Part shown: positions 9,325 to 17,862 of the stretch, one piece after another
Numbering within the stretch: the stretch's first letter is position 1
Layout: each line of letters opens with the position of its first letter
Source of the DNA: Reichenbachiella sp. 5M10
Lineage (GTDB): Bacteria > Bacteroidota > Bacteroidia > Cytophagales > Cyclobacteriaceae
Direction of reading: 5' to 3'
DNA length: 64,000 nt
Assembly: GCF_002742335.1 (NCBI RefSeq)
Contig: NZ_MDGR01000007.1
Location: 3,166,501 to 3,230,500 of the forward strand
Translations under genes and position numbers: made by a program
The notes under the pieces: generated by a model
Seen by the model: only the letters and a program-made list of their open reading frames with translations
The model's database searches: none
Told to the model about the DNA's origin: nothing

Positions 9325-11273
9325 TTTCTACCCTTCCTTTTGTGGTACCGCTTTCCCTTACCAAAAGTGGCTCCTTTCCCTTTTTTCTTTGCCTCCCCTT
9401 CTTTCTTGACAAAAGGTTGCTTTTCAAGTACATCACGTACGATCCTCCCACCCAGGAGTTTTTCGACCAAGTCTCGTCTGTTCTTGTTGATTAGTTTGTC
9501 CTTGATCCGCTGCTGATACTCTTTTTTATGCCAGAAAAAGAACATGTGCTGCGCCCGCTTTTCCTTCTCTGTCTTAGGCACATACATGCGTTCCATGGTG
9601 TAGGGGTGAAAACCCGAATAATAGATCACAGTCGCTACGGTCATCGGAGTAGGTGTAAAATCCTGCACCTGCTCCAGCATGAACCCCATATCCTTGGTCT
9701 CTGCTGCCAAATTAGCCATATCCTCTTCCTTGCAGCCTGGATGACTTGAAATGAAGTAAGGAATCAATGGCTGCTTCAAACCGTTTTTCTTATTGTAGAA
9801 GTCATACTTCTTCTTAAAATCATGAAAATGCTTGAACGATGGTTTTCGCATCACGCGAAGTGTATCGTCTGCCGTATGTTCCGGAGCGACCTTCAAACGC
9901 CCAGAGACATGACGTGTCACCAGCTGTTCCATGTACTCATCGATACTGTTGTTTGCATTCTTGTTGTAGCTTTCGACCAATAGATCATAGCGAATACCAC
10001 TCCCAACAAATGCCTTTTTGACCTTTGGGTGTGCATCTACTTTCTTGTATAGCTCAGTCATAGAACTATGGTCTGTATCCAAATTGCTACAAATCACCGG
10101 GTGTATGCATGACGGACTCACACATCGATCACAGATCTCCTGCACCTTACCCTTTAGCCCATACATGTTGGCCGATGGTCCACCCAAATCTGAAATATAC
10201 CCCTTGAAATCGGGCATAGAAGTAACTTGGTCCACTTCCTTCATCACCGACTCCTTGGATCTACTGGCGATGAACTTGCCCTGATGAGCAGATATCGTAC
10301 AAAAACTACATCCCCCAAAACACCCCCTGTGCATGTTGATCGAGAACTTGATCATTTCATAGGCTGGGATAGGTCCACGCTTCTTATACTTGGGATGGGG
10401 CAGACGCGTATAAGGCAAATCAAATGACTGATCGATCTCGCTCTCCGTCATCGTATAGTAAGGCGGATTGATAATCACATGGTAGTCATCCGTATCTTGA
10501 ACGATCCTATTGGCATTGAGCTTATTGGACTCCTGCTCTACGTGTTTGAAATTCGAAGCATAAGACTTCTTGTCTCGAAGGCACTTTTCGTGACTATTGA
10601 GTACAATAGTTTTCCAATCTACTTCGGGTAGATCCTCTTTTCGATCGGTCAACACACTCGTTTGTGGTATGGTCTTCAGTTGATCAAACGGAACACCCTT
10701 TCCCAGCAATCTCAGAAGATCACGCAAAGGCTGTTCGCCCATACCATACACCAGCATATTTGCTTTGCTATCGACTAAGACTGATGGCATGAGCTTGTCT
10801 GACCAATAGTCATAATGTGTCACGCGACGCAAACTCGCTTCCACTCCACCGATCACAATCGGTACATCAGGGTATAGTTTCTTTAGGATATTCGAATAAG
10901 TAATCGTCGCATAGTCTGGACGAAAACCCGCTTCTCCACCTGGTGTATAGGCATCATTGGATCGCTTGCGTTTGTTGGCAGTGTAGTGGTTGACCATCGA
11001 ATCCATACAGCCAGAGGTCACTCCAAAAAACATCTTGGGCTTCCCAAACTTTTTGAAATCACGCAAATCATCTTGCCAATTGGGCTGAGGGATAATCCCT
11101 ACCTTGTATCCCTCACTCTCAATGATACGCCCAATCACCGCGCCACCAAACGACGGATGATCTACATAAGCATCTCCTGAGACGATTACTACATCTAGCT
11201 CATCCCAGCCGCGCTCCAGAACTTCCTTCCTGGTGATGGGCAGCCAATCCGTTATGGGTCTTTGTGCGATCAT
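9321..11273 (-). CDS. YgiQ-family radical SAM protein
   Basis: Radical SAM enzyme of the YgiQ (UPF0313) family, 650 residues, with the 4Fe-4S ligand motif CFGGCSFC (CX3CX2C) near residue 318 following INMHRG. The N-terminal domain has RPITDWLPITRKEVLERGW and the GGVEASLRR motif typical of the family. The lysine/glycine-rich C-terminal tail (KKKGKGATFGKGKRYHKRKGRN) suggests nucleic-acid or ribosome contact but this is speculative. The reaction is not established for the family as far as I know. Monocistronic; converges on the response regulator with overlapping stops. Confidence 0.92.
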   Translation of the reverse strand: MIAQRPITDWLPITRKEVLERGWDELDVVIVSGDAYVDHPSFGGAVIGRIIESEGYKVGIIPQPNWQDDLRDFKKFGKPKMFFGVTSGCMDSMVNHYTANKRKRSNDAYTPGGEAGFRPDYATITYSNILKKLYPDVPIVIGGVEASLRRVTHYDYWSDKLMPSVLVDSKANMLVYGMGEQPLRDLLRLLGKGVPFDQLKTIPQTSVLTDRKEDLPEVDWKTIVLNSHEKCLRDKKSYASNFKHVEQESNKLNANRIVQDTDDYHVIINPPYYTMTESEIDQSFDLPYTRLPHPKYKKRGPIPAYEMIKFSINMHRGCFGGCSFCTISAHQGKFIASRSKESVMKEVDQVTSMPDFKGYISDLGGPSANMYGLKGKVQEICDRCVSPSCIHPVICSNLDTDHSSMTELYKKVDAHPKVKKAFVGSGIRYDLLVESYNKNANNSIDEYMEQLVTRHVSGRLKVAPEHTADDTLRVMRKPSFKHFHDFKKKYDFYNKKNGLKQPLIPYFISSHPGCKEEDMANLAAETKDMGFMLEQVQDFTPTPMTVATVIYYSGFHPYTMERMYVPKTEKEKRAQHMFFFWHKKEYQQRIKDKLINKNRRDLVEKLLGGRIVRDVLEKQPFVKKEGEAKKKGKGATFGKGKRYHKRKGRN

Positions 11274-11588
11274 AGTGCAAAGGTAGAGAAGTAAATGCGA
11301 ATCCTTAGCTACTTACCCTACACAATAGCCATTCGGAGATGCTCTAGCCTTCTTCACCGTCCAGTTTCTCCCATATTGAGTAACCAATCGCCTCCATTTC
11401 ATTCTTCCATAGGTAAATCCCCTATTCCTTCAAATACGGAATTCCTGTATTTACTTCATCCTGCCAAATCATGATATTTGTATTCAACCATTAAAATACA
11501 ATGCTATGAAAGGATTAAAAAAATCAATCCTCTTTTATACCCTTCTTTTGAAAGCACTGCCTGTCATGCTTTATTTCTTGTTGGTATA
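11274..11588. other. Intergenic region between ygiQ-type gene and LacI regulator
   Basis: 315 bases upstream of the radical SAM gene and downstream of the LacI gene. The left part must contain the promoter of the radical SAM gene. The right part contains a 28-codon open frame described separately. Nothing else stands out. Confidence 0.4.
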
Positions 11589-11592
11589 CTAG
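11506..11592 (+). CDS. Possible 28-residue hydrophobic peptide
   Basis: An ATG-initiated frame encodes 28 residues: a basic N-terminus (MKGLKKS) followed by one hydrophobic helix ending LYFLLVY. Its stop overlaps that of the convergent LacI gene. The pattern (basic head plus one membrane span) fits a small membrane peptide or a truncated signal peptide, but length and composition alone cannot prove coding. No family recognised. Confidence 0.2.
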   Translation: MKGLKKSILFYTLLLKALPVMLYFLLVY

Positions 11593-12650
11593 ACCTTGAC
11601 TATTTGTTCTTCCTCTTGGTAGGAGTTCGCAAATCTCAAATTTTCTTTGCTCACCACTTCTAGTGGCATGAACTGGTATTGCTTCACAGCAGCACTTGCT
11701 ATCAGCTTCTTATACAATACCTGCACACTCAAATTCCCTTGTAGGGTAGGGTTTTGATCGATTATGAAATCCACAAAATCATCTTGCAATGTAGTAACAT
11801 TGGGCTTGATCAAGTCATAGCCAATGATACGGGTCTCCATATCTGACAAACGATCTCCTGCCATGGCCACAATCTGATAACAACGAGAGTTGGGTACAAA
11901 TAAATGAACATCCCCTGTACCTACCTCATCCAGCAAGGTCAGTAGACTCTCCTGATCCATCACGGCCAACTCCTGAATCATCGCCTGATCCCAGCCTTTG
12001 TCCTTATAATATTGATAAAAACCCTCAATACGCTCATCAATTGTCTTGTTAAAACTATCAAAGTCCGTGTATTTGAGAATCCAGGCAGGTTGCCCTTGTG
12101 CACATCCGTAGTTGATCAGACGTGCCGCCAAATAACCACTTTGCACAGAGTCTTGTCCAATAAAAGCCAAAGGTGCTACCTCTTCGAGGTTCGAATCGAC
12201 AAACACAAACGGAATATTCTTAGATGTAAGTCTCTCGCAGATATCTGTCGCTTCCTTTTCCATCAAGGGAGCCAAGATCACTGCGTCTGGTTCGTCTCCT
12301 ATGGCCAACGCAGCTTTGGACAAAAAGGAGCCTTGATTGCTTCTGTCAAACGGATAAAATTTCAGGACCATACCCAAAGACTCGTACTCTCCTGCTGCTT
12401 CTTCGATTCCCTGACGCTGTGCCTTCCAGTAGTCGTTATCCAACGGTAGTATTACAGCGATTTGGTAGACCTTGTTCAATTTCAAGTTACGAGCAAATAC
12501 GTTGGTCGTATAGTTTCCTTCCTTCGCAATTTTTAGCACCAAATTCTTGGTTGCCTCCGCTACTTCCCCTCTTTTGTGCAACACCCGATCTACAGTCCCC
12601 ACAGACACGCCAGCTTGTCTAGCGATTTCCTTGATGGTAATTCTCTTCAT
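11589..12650 (-). CDS. LacI-family transcriptional regulator of the kdg operon
   Basis: 353-residue LacI/GalR-type regulator: N-terminal helix-turn-helix (TIKEIARQAGVSVGTVDRVL), hinge helix (NVFARNLKLNK around residues 50-60), and a ribose/xylose-type periplasmic-binding effector domain (VILPLDNDYWKAQRQGIEEA; SGYLAARLINYG). Divergently transcribed from kdgK with two palindromic sites in the gap, so it most likely controls that operon and possibly itself. The effector is presumably KDG or a related sugar acid; this is inference from context. Confidence 0.9.
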   Translation of the reverse strand: MKRITIKEIARQAGVSVGTVDRVLHKRGEVAEATKNLVLKIAKEGNYTTNVFARNLKLNKVYQIAVILPLDNDYWKAQRQGIEEAAGEYESLGMVLKFYPFDRSNQGSFLSKAALAIGDEPDAVILAPLMEKEATDICERLTSKNIPFVFVDSNLEEVAPLAFIGQDSVQSGYLAARLINYGCAQGQPAWILKYTDFDSFNKTIDERIEGFYQYYKDKGWDQAMIQELAVMDQESLLTLLDEVGTGDVHLFVPNSRCYQIVAMAGDRLSDMETRIIGYDLIKPNVTTLQDDFVDFIIDQNPTLQGNLSVQVLYKKLIASAAVKQYQFMPLEVVSKENLRFANSYQEEEQIVKV

Positions 12651-12682
12651 TGAGCCAAAGATGAAAAAAAACTTTCAATTAA

Positions 12683-12713
12683 TTTGGAGCATCCCCAATT
12701 AATATTACTTTTG
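12683..12713 (+). promoter_or_regulatory. Bacteroidota-type promoter for the kdg operon
   Basis: TTTG at 12683-12686 and TACTTTTG at 12706-12713 match the -33 TTTG / -7 TAnnTTTG consensus with 19 bases between. The predicted transcription start, about 12720, touches the first operator. Confidence 0.55.
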
Positions 12714-12720
12714 TGGACAT

Positions 12721-12736
12721 TCGTGTTCGTACACGA
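12721..12736. promoter_or_regulatory. LacI-type operator O1 (predicted)
   Basis: Perfect 6-bp inverted repeat TCGTGT-TCGT-ACACGA, located where transcription from the predicted promoter would begin, so binding would block initiation. Near-copy of the site at 12777-12794. Confidence 0.7.
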
Positions 12737-12744
12737 TACTTTCA

Positions 12745-12767
12745 CCCTTCATTCGAAGGGCTTTTTT
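12745..12767 (+). terminator. Terminator-like hairpin in the kdgK leader, between the two operators
   Basis: CCCTTC-ATTC-GAAGGG followed by CTTTTTT: a complete small intrinsic terminator oriented with kdgK and lying inside its 5' leader. It would stop transcripts started at the predicted upstream promoter unless it is an attenuator or is bypassed by a second promoter; it may also be the relic of a lost gene. Confidence 0.6.
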
Positions 12768-12776
12768 AGGAGACAC

Positions 12777-12794
12777 ACCGTGTTCGTACACGGT
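12777..12794. promoter_or_regulatory. LacI-type operator O2 (predicted)
   Basis: Perfect 7-bp inverted repeat ACCGTGT-TCGT-ACACGGT, 22 bases before the kdgK start; centre-to-centre distance to O1 is 57 bases. Spacing and shared core suggest the same regulator binds both. Confidence 0.7.
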
Positions 12795-12815
12795 AAATGA
12801 AAACATTTAAAGAAT

Positions 12816-13856
12816 ATGAAAAAAGTAGTAACATTCGGAGAGATCATGCTAAGACTAGCACCACAAGGATTTTTGAGATTTTCTCAAGCCAATTCTTTTG
12901 ATGTAGTCTATGGTGGTGGTGAATCTAACGTGGCTGTCTCATTGGCCAATTACGGAGTACCTGTTGATTTCGTGACCAGATTACCAAAGAATGATATTGG
13001 CGAATGCGCATTGATGGAAATGCGTAAAAGAGGTGTAAATACCGACAAAATTATATTCGGTGGCGACCGATTAGGCATCTACTTTCTAGAGACTGGTGCA
13101 GTCAGTAGAGGAAGTAAGGTAGTCTATGATAGAGCGCATTCATCTATGTCTGAAATAACTGCAGGCATGATTGATTGGAAGGAAGTGTTTGATGGAGCAG
13201 AGTGGTTCCACTGGACGGGAATCACTCCTGCTATTTCTCAAGGAGCAGCAGATGCATGTCTAGAAGCCGTCAAAGCAGCCAGCGAAATGGGAATCACCAT
13301 CTCGACGGACCTCAACTACAGAGCAAAACTCTGGAAATATGGTGGAGACCGTGAAGCCATCATGACTGAGTTGACTTCATACTGTGACGTCATCCTCGGA
13401 AACGAAGAGGATGCAGAAATGCACTTTGGCATCAAACCAGAAGGTGTATCTGTACAAACAGAAGGACACAACGTCAAAGCGGAGGCTTTCCTATCTGTGT
13501 GTCAGCAGATGATGGAAAAATTCCCAAAAGCGAAAAAAGTAATCACTACGCTAAGAGGTTCAATCTCTGCATCGCACAACACATGGGCAGGTGTATTGTA
13601 TGATGGCAAAACCATGCTCGAGACACGTCAGTACCAAATCACCGATATCGTAGATAGAGTAGGTGGTGGTGACTCATTCATGGGTGGATTGATCTATGGG
13701 TTGTTGAAATACCCAGAGGATGATCAAAATGCTCTTGATTTCGCAGTAGCGGCATCATGCTTGAAACACACGATCAAAGGTGACGCTAACTTAGTCACTG
13801 TAGACGAAGTAGAAAAACTAATGGGTGGCGATGCCTCAGGCAGAGTCGCTAGATAA
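12816..13856 (+). CDS. kdgK: 2-dehydro-3-deoxygluconokinase (KDG kinase, PfkB family)
   Basis: Sugar kinase phosphorylating 2-keto-3-deoxygluconate to KDPG, the step that feeds uronate breakdown (alginate, pectin) into the Entner-Doudoroff aldolase. 346 residues, PfkB fold: N-terminal GGGESNVAVSLANYG (sugar-binding signature), and the C-terminal signature DRVGGGDSFMGG with catalytic Asp286. First gene of the kdgK-pfk-kdgA operon, 97 bases before pfk. Two operator-like palindromes and a terminator-like hairpin precede it. Other PfkB sugars are possible, but the kdgA neighbour supports KDG. Confidence 0.9.
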   Translation: MKKVVTFGEIMLRLAPQGFLRFSQANSFDVVYGGGESNVAVSLANYGVPVDFVTRLPKNDIGECALMEMRKRGVNTDKIIFGGDRLGIYFLETGAVSRGSKVVYDRAHSSMSEITAGMIDWKEVFDGAEWFHWTGITPAISQGAADACLEAVKAASEMGITISTDLNYRAKLWKYGGDREAIMTELTSYCDVILGNEEDAEMHFGIKPEGVSVQTEGHNVKAEAFLSVCQQMMEKFPKAKKVITTLRGSISASHNTWAGVLYDGKTMLETRQYQITDIVDRVGGGDSFMGGLIYGLLKYPEDDQNALDFAVAASCLKHTIKGDANLVTVDEVEKLMGGDASGRVAR

Positions 13857-13866
13857 TATCTCCTAG

Positions 13867-13918
13867 ATGGGGGCTGGTGATTGATTGCACTGTGCTTAGC
13901 ACGCTTCCAGCCCCCCAT
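13867..13918 (+). other. Large stem-loop in the kdgK-pfk gap
   Basis: Outer stem GGGGGCTGG (13869-13877) with CCAGCCCCC (13907-13915), inner hairpin GTGC-TTA-GCAC, then ATTTTC. It could be a partial terminator or an RNA-processing/stability element that lowers pfk-kdgA expression relative to kdgK. No long T-run, so complete termination is unlikely. Confidence 0.5.
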
Positions 13919-13953
13919 TTTCACTCTCTACCCCTACAACCTTTCTCACATAC

Positions 13954-15174
13954 ATGTCACAAAAAACTGTAGCCATCATCTGCGGAGGAGGCCCCGCACC
14001 AGGAATCAACACAGTCATCAGTACTGTCGCCAAAATATTTTTGAGCGACGGATACAGAGTACTTGGAGTCCATGAAGGTTACAAAGGATTGATGTCTGAC
14101 AACCCTAGATTGGTCAATTTTGACTTTTATTACGCAGACAGGATATTTAGTAGAGGTGGGTCGACCCTCTTGATGAGTCGATTCAAACCAAAAAAAGAAG
14201 ACTTCAATACCAAATTCTTTGTGGACGAGAACGTCAACTTGTTGGTAACCATTGGTGGAGACGATACGGCTTCTACAGCCAACCGACTTTCCAAATTCCT
14301 CAAAGAGAACGATCTCGATGTATCCAACATCCACGTGCCCAAAACCATTGACAATGATCTCCCTTTGCCAGATCGCAATCCGACCTTCGGATTTCACTCA
14401 GCCAAGGACGAAGGAGTCAAAATAGGCAACACCATCTACGAAGATGCGATCACCAGCAACAACTGGTTCATCATGTCAGCAATGGGTAGGTCTGCAGGGC
14501 ACCTGGCTTTTGGTATTGCATCTGCTTGTCACTTTCCGATGTTGATCATCCCTGAGATGTTCAACAAAACAAAGGCTACCTTAGAGAAAGTCGTAGCTCT
14601 AATCATCTCATCCATGCTCAAGCGCAGGATCATGGGAATAGACTATGGTGTGGCATTGGTCAGCGAAGGAGTTTTTCATGTCATTGATGAGCAAGAGCTC
14701 AAGGATTCGGGCATTTTATTCACGTACGATGCACACGGCCACCCTGAACTTGGCAATGTCAGTAAGTCCAATATTTTCAACGTACTCGTGCAAGAGCGAT
14801 TGAAAGAACTCGGTTTGGTTATAAAGAGTCGACCCATAGAGCTCGGATATGAGCTTCGATGCTGCAGACCGATAGGTTATGACCTTACACTCTGTACACT
14901 GCTGGCCATCGGCGTAAAAAAACTCTACGACGAAGGTATCAGTGGATGTATCGTGACGACCAATTCACGTGGAGACATCACTCCTATGTACCTATCAGAA
15001 TTCGAAAATAGTGATGGAATCATCCCCCCACGACTCGTGGATATCGATGCGGAAATCTCTAAATTAAGTTTCAAAAATCTACACTTCGTCAACGAAGGAG
15101 ATTATGAAGAATTGGGAGAGTTAGTTAGCAATCCCGAACAATACGATTTTAACAAAATATTAAACTGGAAGTAA
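13954..15174 (+). CDS. pfk: 6-phosphofructokinase, pyrophosphate-type signature
   Basis: Phosphofructokinase A family, 406 residues, interconverting fructose-6-phosphate and fructose-1,6-bisphosphate. The nucleotide region reads IGGDDTAS, and the catalytic loop PKTIDNDLPLPD. Asp in GGDD and Lys in PKTIDND are the accepted marks of pyrophosphate-dependent rather than ATP-dependent enzymes (which have GGDG and PGTIDND). A PPi enzyme is reversible and could serve gluconeogenesis from KDPG-derived triose phosphate. It is transcribed with kdgK and kdgA, two bases before kdgA. Confidence 0.88.
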   Translation: MSQKTVAIICGGGPAPGINTVISTVAKIFLSDGYRVLGVHEGYKGLMSDNPRLVNFDFYYADRIFSRGGSTLLMSRFKPKKEDFNTKFFVDENVNLLVTIGGDDTASTANRLSKFLKENDLDVSNIHVPKTIDNDLPLPDRNPTFGFHSAKDEGVKIGNTIYEDAITSNNWFIMSAMGRSAGHLAFGIASACHFPMLIIPEMFNKTKATLEKVVALIISSMLKRRIMGIDYGVALVSEGVFHVIDEQELKDSGILFTYDAHGHPELGNVSKSNIFNVLVQERLKELGLVIKSRPIELGYELRCCRPIGYDLTLCTLLAIGVKKLYDEGISGCIVTTNSRGDITPMYLSEFENSDGIIPPRLVDIDAEISKLSFKNLHFVNEGDYEELGELVSNPEQYDFNKILNWK

Positions 15175-15176
15175 AA

Positions 15177-15848
15177 ATGGCACGATTTACAAGAATAGAC
15201 GTTGCGTTGAAAATGAAAGAAACAGGCGTAGTACCTGTATTCTATCACAAAGATCTCGAAGTGTGCAAACAGATATTGAAGGCATGCTACGACGGAGGTG
15301 CGAGAGTATTCGAATTTACCAATAGAGGTGACTATGCTCACGAAGTATTCGGCGAGCTCAACAAATATGCTGCAAAAGAAACACCAGAAATGATCCTTGG
15401 GATCGGATCTGTAGTGGATGCTGGCACGACATCACTTTACATCCAGTTGGGTGCCAACTTCGTCGTATCCCCTATTCTCAACCCTGAGATGGCCAAGACT
15501 TGCAACAGAAGAAAGATCGCTTGGTCTCCTGGATGTGGTTCATTGACAGAGATCTCTTATGCAGAAGAATTGGGTGCCGAAGTAGTTAAAATCTTCCCTG
15601 GATCACAAGTAGGGGGGCCATCGTTCGTAGCAGCTGTCAAAGGCCCATTCTCATGGTCTAGCATCATGCCTACAGGCGGAGTGGAACCAACGGAAGAAAA
15701 CATGAAAGGATGGTTTGATGCAGGCGTACATTGTGTAGGCATGGGATCAAAACTATTCTCAAAAGATGCTAGTGGAAACTTTGACTATGCAGCAGTCACT
15801 GCGAAAGTGAAAGAGACTTTGGCTATCGCTAAAAAATTGATGAAATAG
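15177..15848 (+). CDS. kdgA: KDPG (2-keto-3-deoxy-6-phosphogluconate) aldolase
   Basis: Class I aldolase splitting KDPG to pyruvate and glyceraldehyde-3-phosphate. 223 residues, TIM barrel; Schiff-base Lys138 in EVVKIFPG, FEFTNRGD carrying the conserved Glu and Arg, and IMPTGGVEPTEEN phosphate-binding loop. Third gene of the operon, two bases after the phosphofructokinase. With kdgK it completes the lower uronate pathway; the upstream steps (lyases, DEH reductase or uronate isomerase) are not in this window. Confidence 0.95.
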   Translation: MARFTRIDVALKMKETGVVPVFYHKDLEVCKQILKACYDGGARVFEFTNRGDYAHEVFGELNKYAAKETPEMILGIGSVVDAGTTSLYIQLGANFVVSPILNPEMAKTCNRRKIAWSPGCGSLTEISYAEELGAEVVKIFPGSQVGGPSFVAAVKGPFSWSSIMPTGGVEPTEENMKGWFDAGVHCVGMGSKLFSKDASGNFDYAAVTAKVKETLAIAKKLMK

Positions 15849-15888
15849 TAAAGCCCTCGCTCCACGCAATGGCCTTATACAAACACAA

Positions 15889-15933
15889 AAAAGATGCAGC
15901 TGAGATTTGATTGGGAATCCCAAGCATCTTTTT
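15889..15933 (+). terminator. Nested hairpin, probable terminator of the kdg operon
   Basis: Outer arms AAAAAGATGC and GCATCTTTTT enclose an inner palindrome TTGGGAATCCCAA; the outer right arm ends in T's. First strong structure after the kdgA stop, 40 bases downstream. Confidence 0.55.
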
Positions 15934-16006
15934 CAACAGACAGTAATTAGTAATTGTTTTTTAATTAGAGGCGATAATCTGCCGCCCTTACAGATTATCC
16001 AATTTG

Positions 16007-16033
16007 AAAAGCCACTCCTCGGAGTGGCTTTTT
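16007..16033 (+). terminator. Intrinsic terminator
   Basis: GCCACTCC-TC-GGAGTGGC with A-run before and T-run after (both strands can use it). A second stop signal behind kdgA, with the perfect inverted repeat at 15973-15999 between them; the stretch between could be a small structured RNA. Confidence 0.75.
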
Positions 16034-16137
16034 GCATCTATCAGCCACGTACCAAAAAAACGGGCCTATCAGTATATCTAGGAATAAAGATCAATATGCG
16101 ACATTGAAACATTACCTCATAGATTCACAAGAGGTGG

Positions 16138-16338
16138 TTATATTAAGATAACGTAACGGATTTCGAACGATGAATCTTGAATGACGAAGTGATCCAAAAA
16201 GTTGCCCTTTCTACTTCCCACTTCATCGCTGACTCGCTTTCTAAACTGCCCACATTTATTGATTCTGGATACCGTCTCTCCAGACAAAGCTGGATCAGAA
16301 ATCACCACGAAACAGCTTTCGAAATTTGATATTGACAT
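16138..16338 (-). pseudogene. Possible gene remnant (PRC-barrel-like ending)
   Basis: 66-codon frame with an ATG. The C-terminal half (GNFLDHFVIQDSSFEIRYVILI) resembles the strand pattern of PRC-barrel proteins (a DFIIDD..WxIRYLVV-type ending), but the rest matches nothing I know and the frame ends soon after. It may be a decayed fragment or chance. A 9-bp inverted pair lies to either side. Confidence 0.2.
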
Positions 16339-16418
16339 AACACACTCGTTTACATAATTTTACAACAAAAACTACGTTACGTTTTTGCAGCATTTTATAA
16401 AACCTAAATCTTACCACC

Positions 16419-17855
16419 ATGTATTACTCTTACTTAACCAAAACGATTACCCTTCTTCTATTCTTTATCTGTGCGCTATCCCTATCCAGCTGTATCGAAG
16501 ATTCGGCTGACCCTGGAGTAGACGGCATCAACACACTTATCGATATGGACGCAGAGACCTCTGGTTCCAACTGTAGTAACGGAGGTCTAAAAATCAGTAT
16601 CGGCCAAGACATGAATGGCAACCAAATCTTGGAAACTGATGAAATCCAAGTAGTAGATTATATATGTCATGGAAACGGGGGCAACAGTTCCCCACTTGCT
16701 TCTAAATCCACCCCTCTAGCTGCTGGAGAAGAATGTAGTGAAGGTGGAACACTCGTAGAAATTGGCAATGACATCAATGAAAATGGTATTTTGGACGAAG
16801 AAGAAATAGAAGGATCCTTTTTTTTATGTCATGGAACATCAGGTATTGATGGAAGCGACGGAACAAACGGCAAACACAGCATGATTGCCGTCTCAACAGA
16901 AGACCCAGGAGATCAGTGCTCCACTGGAGGAGTCAAAATCGAAACTTGGATAGACGAAAATGACAACAAGACCCTAGATACAAATGAGTCCAGTACCGTC
17001 TCCTACATTTGCAACGGCAGTGATGGAACCAATGGGTCTGACGGTATCGATGGGACGGATGGCTCTGATGGTGTCGATGGAACGGATGGTATCGATGGTG
17101 CTGACGGAAGCAGTGACGGTATATCGGAGTTCTATTTCACACAAGGAGTCAATGGATACAGCGGCGTGACAGAAGCACTCATCACTGACGCCATCACCTA
17201 CATCCCATTCGCTAGTCTCGGTGCTGGCACCACCTATGGATACCCTAGTGACACTAGCTTTGTTTCAATTATCCGGTTCGAAGGACTAGAACAAATCGCC
17301 AAACAACTAAGCACTGACTATCACATCGTTGAAGCAACATTGTTTCTTCGAGGACAGTTGAATCAAACCTACTACGGCAACCAGCTCATAGTACAACACC
17401 TATTATATCCCACCGATGGCATCCTGTTTGGGTCAGATGCTAGCTGGACAGAACGTACCACCACTCCCCTTTCCACACCATGGTCCAGTGATGTCTTTTC
17501 TGCAAAAGACACCGACAGTTTCTATGATCTGTTTGACATGTATACAGGGGGATATTCTACACAAAGGTTTAGTGGGACAATCCCATTGGCATTGGACAGA
17601 AACCATGTCAGCTCATGGATTGATGGACAAAACCATGGTGTTGCTTTGAGCCTCACGGAAGGTCCCATCGAAGGAAATGAACTCTTGTCCATCGACGGAT
17701 CAAATGACGAAGATATTTATAATCGTCCGACACTTTATATCAAAGTACAAGAGGTCACTACATCAGAAGCCCAAATCCGAGTCACGGGCAGGGAGACTTC
17801 TTGGTCTTCTCGCTCATACGAGCAAAAAATTGCGCCGCTTGCGAATAGACCTTAG
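16419..17855 (+). CDS. Lipoprotein with three Cys/Asp repeats, collagen-like linker and DNRLRE-like C-terminus
   Basis: 478-residue predicted lipoprotein (hydrophobic lead, LSSCIED, Cys24 region). Residues about 35-195 hold three repeats of about 47 residues of the type NCSNGGLKISIGQDMNGNQILETDEI...YICHG: two cysteines bracketing a Dx[N/D]xNxxLDxxE calcium-site-like loop, resembling DUF7151. A Gly-Thr-Asp-Gly collagen-like linker (about 200-230) follows, then a region (about 235-445) like DNRLRE/CBM96 beta-sandwiches, ending YNRPTLYIKV. The last residues (SYEQKIAPLANRP) are shared with the next gene, its longer paralogue. Probably surface-exposed; role unknown. Confidence 0.65.
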   Translation: MYYSYLTKTITLLLFFICALSLSSCIEDSADPGVDGINTLIDMDAETSGSNCSNGGLKISIGQDMNGNQILETDEIQVVDYICHGNGGNSSPLASKSTPLAAGEECSEGGTLVEIGNDINENGILDEEEIEGSFFLCHGTSGIDGSDGTNGKHSMIAVSTEDPGDQCSTGGVKIETWIDENDNKTLDTNESSTVSYICNGSDGTNGSDGIDGTDGSDGVDGTDGIDGADGSSDGISEFYFTQGVNGYSGVTEALITDAITYIPFASLGAGTTYGYPSDTSFVSIIRFEGLEQIAKQLSTDYHIVEATLFLRGQLNQTYYGNQLIVQHLLYPTDGILFGSDASWTERTTTPLSTPWSSDVFSAKDTDSFYDLFDMYTGGYSTQRFSGTIPLALDRNHVSSWIDGQNHGVALSLTEGPIEGNELLSIDGSNDEDIYNRPTLYIKVQEVTTSEAQIRVTGRETSWSSRSYEQKIAPLANRP

Positions 17856-17862
17856 ATCATTT

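Larger units (their letters stand above)
15849..16418. other. 570-base structured intergenic region
   Basis: No convincing intact gene. It holds, in order: a nested hairpin (15889-15933), a perfect 9-bp inverted repeat GATAATCTG/CAGATTATC (15973-15999), a strong terminator (16007-16033), a 66-codon minus-strand frame (16138-16338) listed separately, and a 9-bp inverted pair AACGTAACG (16150-16158) / CGTTACGTT (16375-16383) flanking that frame. Confidence 0.5.
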
